In this document: positions 23,815-36,900 of the stretch, in pieces
Layout of the letters: every line of letters starts with the position of its first letter
How positions within the stretch are numbered: position 1 is the first letter of the stretch
From: Steromphala cineraria
Taxonomy: Eukaryota > Mollusca > Gastropoda > Trochida > Trochidae
NCBI GenBank assembly: GCA_916613615.1
Contig: OU744725.1
Coordinates: forward strand, 63,372,575 to 63,436,574
Reading direction: 5' to 3'
DNA: 64,000 bases
Translations under genes and position numbers: made by a program
Notes under the pieces: model-generated
Databases searched by the model: none
What the model saw: only the letters and a program-made list of their open reading frames with translations
Told to the model about the DNA's origin: nothing

Positions 23815-26800
23815 ATGGTCCCCAATTAGATGGGTCACAACCCTATTTTTGCAACTTTGAAAATTTTAGTGGGCAAGAGTTATGCCCCCTTGATTAAGCG
23901 ATTTCATCAAATAATGGGAAAACCGTCGCTTTTTGGGAATTTTTGGACCAACTTATGTCGTTCGAAATGATCTCAGCTACATTTTGATATGCCACAACCC
24001 TACTTTTGGTGACTTTGATGACTTGGAATTCTTGCGCGTTGAGGGTTACGAGGCTTGAATAAGTGCGATTACGCCCAAATTAGCGAAAACCGGCATTTTT
24101 TTTGGTCTTCGGAAATGGATAAAAGTTCTTCGTGATGGTCCCCAGGAGCAATTAGATGGGTCACAACCCTATTTTTGCAACTTTGAAAATTTTAGTGGGT
24201 AAGAGTTATGCCCCTTGATTAAGCGATTTCATCAAATATTGGGAAAACCGTCGCTTTTTTTGGAATTTTTGGACGAACTTATGTCGTTCGAAATGATCTC
24301 AGCTACATTTTTGATATGCCACAACCCTACTTTTGGTGACTTTGATGACTTGGAATTCTTGCGCGTTGAGGGTTACGAGGCTTGAATAAGTGCGATTTAC
24401 GCCCCAAATTAGCGAAAAACCGGCACTTTTTTGGTCTTCGGAAATGGATAAAAGTTCTTCGTGATGGTCCCAGGAGCAATTAGATGGGTCACAACCCTAT
24501 TTTTGCAACTTTGAAAATTTTAGTGGGTAAGAGTTATGCCCCTTGATTAAGCGATTTCATCAAATATTGGGAAAACCGTCGCCTTTTTTGGAATTTTTTG
24601 GACCAACTTATGTCGTTCGAAATGATCTCAGCTACATTTTGATATGCCACAACCCTACTTTTGGTGACTTTGATGACTTGGAATTCTTGCGCGTTGAGGG
24701 TTACGAGGCTTGAATAAGTGCGATTACGCCCAAATTAGCGAAAACCGGCACTTTTTTGGTCTTCGGAAATGGATAAAAGTTCTTCGTGATGGTCCCAGGA
24801 GCAATTAGATGGGTCACAACCCTATTTTTGCAACTTTGAAAATTTTAGTGGGTAAGAGTTATGCCCCTTGATTAAGCGATTTCATCAAATATTGGGAAAA
24901 CCGTCGCTTTTTTGGAATTTTTGGACCAACTTATGTCGTTCGAAATGATCTCAGCTACATTTTGATATGCCACAACCCTACTTTTGGTGACTTTGATGAC
25001 TTGGAATTCTTGCGCGTTGAGGGTTACGAGGCTTGAATAAGTGCGATTACGCCCAAATTAGCGAAAACCCGGCACTTTTTTGGTCTTCGGAAATGGATAA
25101 AAGTTCTTCGAGATGGTCCCAGGAGCAATTAGATGGGTCACAACCCTATTTTTGCAACTTTGAAAATTTTAGTGGGCAAGAGTTATGCCCCTTGATTAAG
25201 CGATTTCATCAAATATTGGGAAAAACCGTCGCTTTTTGGGAATTTTTGGACCAACTTATGTCGTTCGAAATGATCTCAGCTACATTTTGATATGCCACAA
25301 CCCTACTTTTGGTGACTTTGATGACTTGGAATTCTTGCGCGTTGAGGGTTACGAGGCTTGAATAAGTGCGATTACGCCCAAATTAGCGAAAACCGGCACT
25401 TTTTTTGGTCTTCGGAAATGGATAAAAGTTCTTCGTGATGGTCCCAGGAGCAATTAGATGGGTCACAACCCTATTTTTGCAACTTTGAACATTTTAGTGG
25501 GTAAGAGTTATGCCCCTTGATTAAGCGATTTCATCAAATATTGGGAAAACCGTCGCTTTTTTGGAATTTTTGGACCAACTTATGTCGTTCGAAATGATCT
25601 CAGCTACATTTTGATATGCCACAACCCTACTTTTGGTGACTTTGATGACTTGGAATTCTTGCGCGTTGAGGGTTACGAGGCTTGAATAAGTGCGATTACG
25701 CCCAAATTAGCGAAAACCGGCACTTTTTTTGGTCTTCGGAAATGGATAAAAGTTCTTCGTGATGGTCCCCAGGAGCAATTAGATGGGTCACAACCCTATT
25801 TTTGCAACTTTGAAAATTTTAGTGGGTAAGAGTTATGCCCCTTGATTAAGCGATTTCATCAAATATTGGGAAAACCGTCGCTTTTTTTGGAATTTTTGGA
25901 CCAACTTATGTCGTTCGAAATGATCTCAGCTACATTTTGATATGGCCACAGACCCTACTTTTGGTGACTTTGATGACTTGGAATTCTTGCGCGTTGAGGG
26001 TTACGAGGCTTGAATAAGTGCGATTACGCCCAAATTAGCGAAAACCCGGCACTTTTTGGTCTTCGGAAATGGATAAAAGTTCTTCGTGATGGTCCCAGGA
26101 GCAATTAGATGGGTCACAACCCTATTTTTGCAACTTTGAAAATTTTAGTGGGTAAGAGTTATGCCCCTTGATTAAGCGATTTCATCAAATATTGGGAAAA
26201 CCGTCGCTTTTTTGGAATTTTTGGACCAACTTATGTCGTTCGAAATGATCTCAGCTACATTTTGATATGCCACAACCCTACTTTTGGTGACTTTGATGAC
26301 TTGGAATTCTTGCGCGTTGAGGGTAACGAGGCTTGAATAAGTGCGATTACGCCCAAATTAGCGAAAACCGGCACTTTTTTGGTCTTCGGAAATGGATAAA
26401 AGTTCTTCGTGATGGTCCCAGGAGCAATTAGATGGGTCACAACCCTATTTTTGCAACTTTGAAAATTTTAGTGGGTAAGAGTTATGCCCCTTGATTAAGC
26501 GATTTCATCAAATATTGGGAAAACCGTCGCTTTTTTGGAATTTTTGGACCAACTTATGTCGTTCGAAATGATCTCAGCTACATTTTGATATGCCACAACC
26601 CTACTTTTGGTGACTTTGATGACTTGGAATTCTTGCGCGTTGAGGGTTACGAGGCTTGAATAAGTGCGATTACGCCCAAATTAGCGAAAAACCGGCACTT
26701 TTTTGGTCCTTCGGAAATGGATAAAAGTTCTTCGTGATGGTCCCAGGAGCAATTAGATGGGTCACAACCCTATTTTTGCAACTTTGAAAATTTTAGTGGG

Positions 26801-26945
26801 TAAGAGTTATGCCCCTTGATTAAGCGATTTCATCAAATATTGGGAAAACCGTCGCTTTTTTTGGAATTTTTGGACCAACTTATGTCGTTCGAAATGATCT
26901 CAGCTACATTTTGATATGCCCACAACCCTACTTTTGGTGACTTTG
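23815..26945. repeat. Array B zone rich in homopolymer indels (probable low-quality assembly)
   Basis: The approximately ten monomers here carry many single-base length changes, almost all in homopolymers. Examples are gtccccagg (24139), extra T in cttttttt tracts (about 24251, 25401, 25881), catttttga (24307), gatttacgcccc (24394), aaaaacc (24414, 25224, 26690), gtccttcgg (26707) and gcccacaac (26919). There is also a 5-bp loss (gtccccaattag, 23818). Flanking monomers on both sides have almost none. This is the error signature of unpolished long reads, not of biological drift, although some substitutions may be real. Confidence 0.75.
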
Positions 26946-27129
26946 ATGACTTGGAATTCTTGCGCGTTGAGGGTTACGAGGCTTGAATAAGTGCGATTAC
27001 GCCCAAATTAGCGAAAACCGGCACTTTTTTGGTCTTCGGAAATGGATAAAAGTTCTTCGTGATGGTCCCAGGAGCAATTAGATGGGTCACAACCCTATTT
27101 TTGCAACTTTGAAAATTTTAGTGGGTTAG

Positions 27130-30100
27130 AGTTATGCCCCTTGATTAAGCGATTTCATCAAATATTGGGAAAACCGTCGCTTTTTTGGAATTTTTGGACC
27201 AACTTATGTCGTTCGAAATGATCTCAGCTACATTTTGATATGCCACAACCCTACTTTTGGTGACTTTGATGACTTGGAATTCTTGCGCGTTGAGGGTTAC
27301 GAGGCTTGAATAAGTGCGATTACGCCCAAATTAGCGAAAACCGGCACTTTTTTGGTCTTCGGAAATGGATAAAAGTTCTTCGTGATGGTCCCAGGAGCAA
27401 TTAGATGGGTCACAACCCTATTTTTGCAACTTTGAAAATTTTAGTGGGTAAGAGTTATGCCCCTTGATTAAGCGATTTCATCAAATATTGGGAAAACCGT
27501 CGCTTTTTTGGAATTTTTGGACCAACTTATGTCGTTCGAAATGATCTCAGCTACATTTTGATATGCCACAACCCTACTTTTGGTGACTTTGATGACTTGG
27601 AATTCTTGCGCGTTGAGGGTTACGAGGCTTGAATAAGTGCGATTACGCCCAAATTAGCGAAAACCGGCACTTTTTTGGTCTTCGGAAATGGATAAAAGTT
27701 CTTCGTGATGGTCCCAGGAGCAATTAGATGGGTCACAACCCTATTTTTGCAACTTTGAAAATTTTAGTGGGTAAGAGTTATGCCCCTTGATTAAGCGATT
27801 TCATCAAATATTGGGAAAACCGTCGCTTTTTTGGAATTTTTGGACCAACTTATGTCGTTCGAAATGATCTCAGCTACATTTTGATATGCCACAACCCTAC
27901 TTTTGGTGACTTTGATGACTTGGAATTCTTGCGCGTTGAGGGTTACGAGGCTTGAATAAGTGCGATTACGCCCAAATTAGCGAAAACCGGCACTTTTTTG
28001 GTCTTCGGAAATGGATAAAAGTTCTTCGTGATGGTCCCAGGAGCAATTAGATGGGTCACAACCCTATTTTTGCAACTTTGAAAATTTTAGTGGGTAAGAG
28101 TTATGCCCCTTGATTAAGCGATTTCATCAAATATTGGGAAAACCGTCGCTTTTTTGGAATTTTTGGACCAACTTATGTCGTTCGAAATGATCTCAGCTAC
28201 ATTTTGATATGCCACAACCCTACTTTTGGTGACTTTGATGACTTGGAATTCTTGCGCGTTGAGGGTTACGAGGCTTGAATAAGTGCGATTACGCCCAAAT
28301 TAGCGAAAACCGGCACTTTTTTGGTCTTCGGAAATGGATAAAAGTTCTTCGTGATGGTCCCAGGAGCAATTAGATGGGTCACAACCCTATTTTTGCAACT
28401 TTGAAAATTTTAGTGGGTAAGAGTTATGCCCCTTGATTAAGCGATTTCATCAAATATTGGGAAAACCGTCGCTTTTTTGGAATTTTTGGACCAACTTATG
28501 TCGTTCGAAATGATCTCAGCTACATTTTGATATGCCACAACCCTACTTTTGGTGACTTTGATGACTTGGAATTCTTGCGCGTTGAGGGTTACGAGGCTTG
28601 AATAAGTGCGATTACGCCCAAATTAGCGAAAACCGGCACTTTTTTGGTCTTCGGAAATGGATAAAAGTTCTTCGTGATGGTCCCAGGAGCAATTAGATGG
28701 GTCACAACCCTATTTTTGCAACTTTGAAAATTTTAGTGGGTAAGAGTTATGCCCCTTGATTAAGCGATTTCATCAAATATTGGGAAAACCGTCGCTTTTT
28801 TGGAATTTTTGGACCAACTTATGTCGTTCGAAATGATCTCAGCTACATTTTGATATGCCACAACCCTACTTTTGGTGACTTTGATGACTTGGAATTCTTG
28901 CGCGTTGAGGGTTACGAGGCTTGAATAAGTGCGATTACGCCCAAATTAGCGAAAACCGGCACTTTTTTGGTCTTCGGAAATGGATAAAAGTTCTTCGTGA
29001 TGGTCCCAGGAGCAATTAGATGGGTCACAACCCTATTTTTGCAACTTTGAAAATTTTAGTGGGTAAGAGTTATGCCCCTTGATTAAGCGATTTCATCAAA
29101 TATTGGGAAAACCGTCGCTTTTTTGGAATTTTTGGACCAACTTATGTCGTTCGAAATGATCTCAGCTACATTTTGATATGCCACAACCCTACTTTTGGTG
29201 ACTTTGATGACTTGGAATTCTTGCGCGTTGAGGGTTACGAGGCTTGAATAAGTGCGATTACGCCCAAATTAGCGAAAACCGGCACTTTTTTGGTCTTCGG
29301 AAATGGATAAAAGTTCTTCGTGATGGTCCCAGGAGCAATTAGATGGGTCACAACCCTATTTTTGCAACTTTGAAAATTTTAGTGGGTAAGAGTTATGCCC
29401 CTTGATTAAGCGATTTCATCAAATATTGGGAAAACCGTCGCTTTTTTGGAATTTTTGGACCAACTTATGTCGTTCGAAATGATCTCAGCTACATTTTGAT
29501 ATGCCACAACCCTACTTTTGGTGACTTTGATGACTTGGAATTCTTGCGCGTTGAGGGTTACGAGGCTTGAATAAGTGCGATTACGCCCAAATTAGCGAAA
29601 ACCGGCACTTTTTTGGTCTTCGGAAATGGATAAAAGTTCTTCGTGATGGTCCCAGGAGCAATTAGATGGGTCACAACCCTATTTTTGCAACTTTGAAAAT
29701 TTTAGTGGGTAAGAGTTATGCCCCTTGATTAAGCGATTTCATCAAATATTGGGAAAACCGTCGCTTTTTTGGAATTTTTGGACCAACTTATGTCGTTCGA
29801 AATGATCTCAGCTACATTTTGATATGCCACAACCCTACTTTTGGTGACTTTGATGACTTGGAATTCTTGCGCGTTGAGGGTTACGAGGCTTGAATAAGTG
29901 CGATTACGCCCAAATTAGCGAAAACCGGCACTTTTTTGGTCTTCGGAAATGGATAAAAGTTCTTCGTGATGGTCCCAGGAGCAATTAGATGGGTCACAAC
30001 CCTATTTTTGCAACTTTGAAAATTTTAGTGGGTAAGAGTTATGCCCCTTGATTAAGCGATTTCATCAAATATTGGGAAAACCGTCGCTTTTTTGGAATTT

Positions 30101-33100
30101 TTGGACCAACTTATGTCGTTCGAAATGATCTCAGCTACATTTTGATATGCCACAACCCTACTTTTGGTGACTTAGATGACTTGGAATTCTTGCGCGTTGA
30201 GGGTTACGAGGCTTGAATAAGTGCGATTACGCCCAAATTAGCGAAAACCGGCACTTTTTTGGTCTTCGGAAATGGATAAAAGTTCTTCGTGATGGTCCCA
30301 GGAGCAATTAGATGGGTCACAACCCTATTTTTGCAACTTTGAAAATTTTAGTGGGTAAGAGTTATGCCCCTTGATTAAGCGATTTCATCAAATATTGGGA
30401 AAACCGTCGCTTTTTTGGAATTTTTGGACCAACTTATGTCGTTCGAAATGATCTCAGCTACATTTTGATATGCCACAACCCTACTTTTGGTGACTTTGAT
30501 GACTTGGAATTCTTGCGCGTTGAGGGTTACGAGGCTTGAATAAGTGCGATTACGCCCAAATTAGCGAAAACCGGCACTTTTTTGGTCTTCGGAAATGGAT
30601 AAAAGTTCTTCGTGATGGTCCCAGGAGCAATTAGATGGGTCACAACCCTATTTTTGCAACTTTGAAAATTTTAGTGGGTAAGAGTTATGCCCCTTGATTA
30701 AGCGATTTCATCAAATATTGGGAAAACCGTCGCTTTTTTGGAATTTTTGGACCAACTTATGTCGTTCGAAATGATCTCAGCTACATTTTGATATGCCACA
30801 ACCCTACTTTTGGTGACTTTGATGACTTGGAATTCTTGCGCGTTGAGGGTTACGAGGCTTGAATAAGTGCGATTACGCCCAAATTAGCGAAAACCGGCAC
30901 TTTTTTGGTCTTCGGAAATGGATAAAAGTTCTTCGTGATGGTCCCAGGAGCAATTAGATGGGTCACAACCCTATTTTTGCAACTTTGAAAATTTTAGTGG
31001 GTAAGAGTTATGCCCCTTGATTAAGCGATTTCATCAAATATTGGGAAAACCGTCGCTTTTTTGGAATTTTTGGACCAACTTATGTCGTTCGAAATGATCT
31101 CAGCTACATTTTGATATGCCACAACCCTACTTTTGGTGACTTTGATGACTTGGAATTCTTGCGCGTTGAGGGTTACGAGGCTTGAATAAGTGCGATTACG
31201 CCCAAATTAGCGAAAACCGGCACTTTTTTGGTCTTCGGAAATGGATAAAAGTTCTTCGTGATGGTCCCAGGAGCAATTAGATGGGTCACAACCCTATTTT
31301 TGCAACTTTGAAAATTTTAGTGGGTAAGAGTTATGCCCCTTGATTAAGCGATTTCATCAAATATTGGGAAAACCGTCGCTTTTTTGGAATTTTTGGACCA
31401 ACTTATGTCGTTCGAAATGATCTCAGCTACATTTTGATATGCCACAACCCTACTTTTGGTGACTTTGATGACTTGGAATTCTTGCGCGTTGAGGGTTACG
31501 AGGCTTGAATAAGTGCGATTACGCCCAAATTAGCGAAAACCGGCACTTTTTTGGTCTTCGGAAATGGATAAAAGTTCTTCGTGATGGTCCCAGGAGCAAT
31601 TAGATGGGTCACAACCCTATTTTTGCAACTTTGAAAATTTTAGTGGGTAAGAGTTATGCCCCTTGATTAAGCGATTTCATCAAATATTGGGAAAACCGTC
31701 GCTTTTTTGGAATTTTTGGACCAACTTATGTCGTTCGAAATGATCTCAGCTACATTTTGATATGCCACAACCCTACTTTTGGTGACTTTGATGACTTGGA
31801 ATTCTTGCGCGTTGAGGGTTACGAGGCTTGAATAAGTGCGATTACGCCCAAATTAGCGAAAACCGGCACTTTTTTGGTCTTCGGAAATGGATAAAAGTTC
31901 TTCGTGATGGTCCCAGGAGCAATTAGATGGGTCACAACCCTATTTTTGCAACTTTGAAAATTTTAGTGGGTAAGAGTTATGCCCCTTGATTAAGCGATTT
32001 CATCAAATATTGGGAAAACCGTCGCTTTTTTGGAATTTTTGGACCAACTTATGTCGTTCGAAATGATCTCAGCTACATTTTGATATGCCACAACCCTACT
32101 TTTGGTGACTTTGATGACTTGGAATTCTTGCGCGTTGAGGGTTACGAGGCTTGAATAAGTGCGATTACGCCCAAATTAGCGAAAACCGGCACTTTTTTGG
32201 TCTTCGGAAATGGATAAAAGTTCTTCGTGATGGTCCCAGGAGCAATTAGATGGGTCACAACCCTATTTTTGCAACTTTGAAAATTTTAGTGGGTAAGAGT
32301 TATGCCCCTTGATTAAGCGATTTCATCAAATATTGGGAAAACCGTCGCTTTTTTGGAATTTTTGGACCAACTTATGTCGTTCGAAATGATCTCAGCTACA
32401 TTTTGATATGCCACAACCCTACTTTTGGTGACTTTGATGACTTGGAATTCTTGCGCGTTGAGGGTTACGAGGCTTGAATAAGTGCGATTACGCCCAAATT
32501 AGCGAAAACCGGCACTTTTTTGGTCTTCGGAAATGGATAAAAGTTCTTCGTGATGGTCCCAGGAGCAATTAGATGGGTCACAACCCTATTTTTGCAACTT
32601 TGAAAATTTTAGTGGGTAAGAGTTATGCCCCTTGATTAAGCGATTTCATCAAATATTGGGAAAACCGTCGCTTTTTTGGAATTTTTGGACCAACTTATGT
32701 CGTTCGAAATGATCTCAGCTACATTTTGATATGCCACAACCCTACTTTTGGTGACTTTGATGACTTGGAATTCTTGCGCGTTGAGGGTTACGAGGCTTGA
32801 ATAAGTGCGATTACGCCCAAATTAGCGAAAACCGGCACTTTTTTGGTCTTCGGAAATGGATAAAAGTTCTTCGTGATGGTCCCAGGAGCAATTAGATGGG
32901 TCACAACCCTATTTTTGCAACTTTGAAAATTTTAGTGGGTAAGAGTTATGCCCCTTGATTAAGCGATTTCATCAAATATTGGGAAAACCGTCGCTTTTTT
33001 GGAATTTTTGGACCAACTTATGTCGTTCGAAATGATCTCAGCTACATTTTGATATGCCACAACCCTACTTTTGGTGACTTTGATGACTTGGAATTCTTGC

Positions 33101-33460
33101 GCGTTGAGGGTTACGAGGCTTGAATAAGTGCGATTACGCCCAAATTAGCGAAAACCGGCACTTTTTTGGTCTTCGGAAATGGATAAAAGTTCTTCGTGAT
33201 GGTCCCAGGAGCAATTAGATGGGTCACAACCCTATTTTTGCAACTTTGAAAATTTTAGTGGGTAAGAGTTATGCCCCTTGATTAAGCGATTTCATCAAAT
33301 ATTGGGAAAACCGTCGCTTTTTTGGAATTTTTGGACCAACTTATGTCGTTCGAAATGATCTCAGCTACATTTTGATATGCCACAACCCTACTTTTGGTGA
33401 CTTTGATGACTTGGAATTCTTGCGCGTTGAGGGTTACGAGGCTTGAATAAGTGCGATTAC
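27130..33460. repeat. Array B homogeneous core
   Basis: About 19 consecutive monomers read as identical to the consensus. The only private change I noticed is cttagatgac at about 30172. The stretch lies between gggttagag (27125) and acgaccaaat (33462). It could be the most recently homogenised or amplified part of the array, or a stretch where the assembler propagated a consensus. Sequence alone cannot decide. Confidence 0.7.
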
Positions 33461-33999
33461 GACCAAATTAGCGAAAACCGGCACTTTTTTGGTCTTCGGA
33501 AATGGATAAAAGTTCTTCGTGATGGTCCCAGGAGCAATTAGATGGGTCACAACCCTATTTTTGCAACTTTGAAAATTTTAGTGGGTAAGAGTTATGCCCC
33601 TTGATTAAGCGATTTCATCAAATATTGGGAAAACCGTCGCTTTTTTGGAATTTTTGGACCAACTTATGTCGTTCGAAATGATCTCAGCTACATTTTGATA
33701 TGCCACAACCCTACTTTTGGTGACTTTGATGACTTGGAATTCTTGCGCGTTGAGGGTTACGAGGCTTGAATAAGTGCGATTACGCCCAAATTAGCGAAAA
33801 CCGGCACTTTTTTGGTCTTCGGAAATGGATAAAAGTTCTTCGTGATGGTCCCAGGAGCAATTAGATGGGTCACAACCCTATTTTTGCAACTTTGAAAATT
33901 TTAGTGGGTAAGAGTTATGCCCCTTGATTAAGCGATTTCATCAAATATTGGGAAAACCGTCGCTTTTTTGGAATTTTTGGACCAACTTATGTCGTTCGA

Positions 34000-36900
34000 A
34001 ATGATCTCAGCTACATTTTGATATGCCAAAACCCTACTTTTGGTGACTTTGATGACTTGGAATTCTTGCGCGTTGAGGGTTACGAGGCTTGAATAAGTGC
34101 GATTACGCCCAAATTAGCGAAAACCGGCACTTTTGGGGTCTTCGGAAATGGATAAAAGTTCTTCGTGATGGTCCCAGGAGCAATTAGATGGGTCACAACC
34201 CTATTTTTGCAACTTTGAAAATTTTAATGGGTAAGAGTTATGCCCCTTGATTAAGCGATTTCATCAAATATTGGGAAAACCGTCGCTTTTTTGGAATTTT
34301 TGGACCAACTTATGTCGTTCGAAATGATCTCAGCTACATTTTGATATGCCACAACCCTACTTTTGGTGACTTTGATGACTTGGAATTCTTGCGCGTTGAG
34401 GGTTACGAGGCTTGAATAAGTGCGATTACGCCCAAATTAGCGAAAACCGGCACTTTTTTGGTCTTCGGAAATGGATAAAAGTTCTTCGTGATGGTCCCAG
34501 GAGCAATTAGATGGGTCACAACCCTATTTTTGCAACTTTGAAAATTTTAGTGGGTAAGAGTTATGCCCCTTGATTAAGCGATTTCATCAAATATTGGGAA
34601 AACCGTCGCTTTTTTGGAATTTTTGGACCAACTTATGTCGTTCGAAATGATCTCAGCTACATTTTGATATGCCACAACCCTACTTTTGGTGACTTTGATG
34701 ACTTGGAATTCTTGCGCGTTGAGGGTTACGAGGCTTGAATAAGTGCGATTACGCCCAAATTAGCGAAAACCGGCACTTTTTTGGTCTTCGGAAATGGATA
34801 AAAGTTCTTCGTGATGGTCCCAGGAGCAATTAGATGGGTCACAACCCTATTTTTGCAACTTTGAAAATTTTAGTGGGTAAGAGTTATGCCCCTTGATTAA
34901 GCGATTTCATCAAATATTGGGAAAACCGTCGCTTTTTTGGAATTTTTGGACCAACTTATGTCGTTCGAAATGATCTCAGCTACATTTTGATATGCCACAA
35001 CCCTACTTTTGGTGACTTTGATGACTTGGAATTCTTGCGCGTTGAGGGTTACGAGGCTTGAATAAGTGCGATTACGCCCAAATTAGCGAAAACCGGCACT
35101 TTATTGGTCTTCGGAAATGGATAAAAGTTCTTCGTGATGGTCCCAGGAGCAATTAGATGGGTCACAACCCTATTTTTGCAACTTTGAAAATTTTAGTGGG
35201 TAAGAGTTATGCCCCTTGATTAAGCGATTTCATCAAATATTGGGAAAACCGTCGCTTTTTTGGAATTTTTGGACCAACTTATGTCGTTCGAAATGATCTC
35301 AGCTACATTTTGATATGCCACAACCCTACTTTTGGTGACTTTGATGACTTGAAATTCTTGCGCGTTGAGGGTTACGAGGCTTGAATAAGTGCGATTACGC
35401 CCAAATTAGCGAAAACCGGCACTTTTTTGGTCTTCGGAAATGGATAAAAGTTCTTTGTGATGGTCCCAGGAGCAATTAGATGGGTCACAACCCTATTTTT
35501 GCAACTTTGAAAATTTTAGTGGGTAAGAGTTATGCCCCTTGATTAAGCGATTTCATCAAATATTGGGAAAACCGTCGCTTTTTTGGAATTTTTGGACCAA
35601 CTTATGTCGTTCGAAATGATCTCAGCTACATTTTGATATGCCACAACCCTACTTTTGGTGACTTTGATGACTTGGAATTCTTGCGCGTTGAGGGTTACGA
35701 GGCTTGAATAAGTGCGATTACGCCCAAATTAGCGAAAACCGGCACTTTATTGGTCTTCGGAAATGGATAAAAGTTCTTCGTGATGGTCCCAGGAGCAATT
35801 AGATGGGTCACAACCCTATTTTTGCAACTTTGAAAATTTTAGTGGGTAAGAGTTATGCCCCTTGATTAAGCGATTTCATCAAATATTGGGAAAACCGTCG
35901 CTTTTTTGGAATTTTTGGACCAACTTATGTCGTTCGAAATGATCTCAGCTACATTTTGATATGCCACAACCCTACTTTTGGTGACTTTGATGACTTGGAA
36001 TTCTTGCGCGTTGAGGGTTACGAGGCTTGAATAAGTGCGATTACGCCCAAATTAGCGAAAACCGGCACTTTTTTGGTCTTCGGAAATGGATAAAAGTTCT
36101 TCGTGATGGTCCCAGGAGCAATTAGATGGGTCACAACCCTATTTTTGCAACTTTGAAAATTTTAGTGGGTAAGAGTTATGCCCCTTGATTAAGCGATTTC
36201 ATCAAATATTGGGAAAACCGTCGCTTTTTTGGAATTTTTGGACCAACTTATGTCGTTCGAAATGATCTCAGCTACATTTTGATATGCCACAACCCTACTT
36301 TTGGTGACTTTGATGACTTGGAATTCTTGCGCGTTGAGGGTTACGAGGCTTGAATAAGTGCGATTACGCCCAAATTAGCGAAAACCGGCACTTTTTTGGT
36401 CTTTGGAAATGGATAAAAGTTCTTCGTGATGGTCCCAGGAGCAATTAGATGGGTCACAACCCTATTTTTGCAACTTTGAAAATTTTAGTGGGTAAGAGTT
36501 ATGCCCCTTGATTAAGCGATTTCATCAAATATTGGGAAAACCGTCGCTTTTTTGGAATTTTTGGACCAACTTATGTCGTTCGAAATGATCTCAGCTACAT
36601 TTTGATATGCCACAACCCTACTTTTGGTGACTTTGATGACTTGGAATTCTTGCGCGTTGAGGGTTACGAGGCTTGAATAAGTGCGATTACGCCCAAATTA
36701 GCGAAAACCGGCACTTTTTTGGTCTTCGGAAATGGATAAAAGTTCTTCGTGATGGTCCCAGGAGCAATTAGATGGGTCACAACCCTATTTTTGCAACTTT
36801 GAAAATTTTAGTGGGTAAGAGTTATGCCCCTTGATTAAGCGATTTCATCAAATATTGGGAAAACCGTCGCTTTTTTGGAATTTTTGGACCAACTTATGTC

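Noticed and set aside
25033..25290. Plus-strand open frame of 85 codons in array B
   Set aside because: It lies in the indel-rich island and exists only because homopolymer insertions shift the frame of an ordinary monomer.
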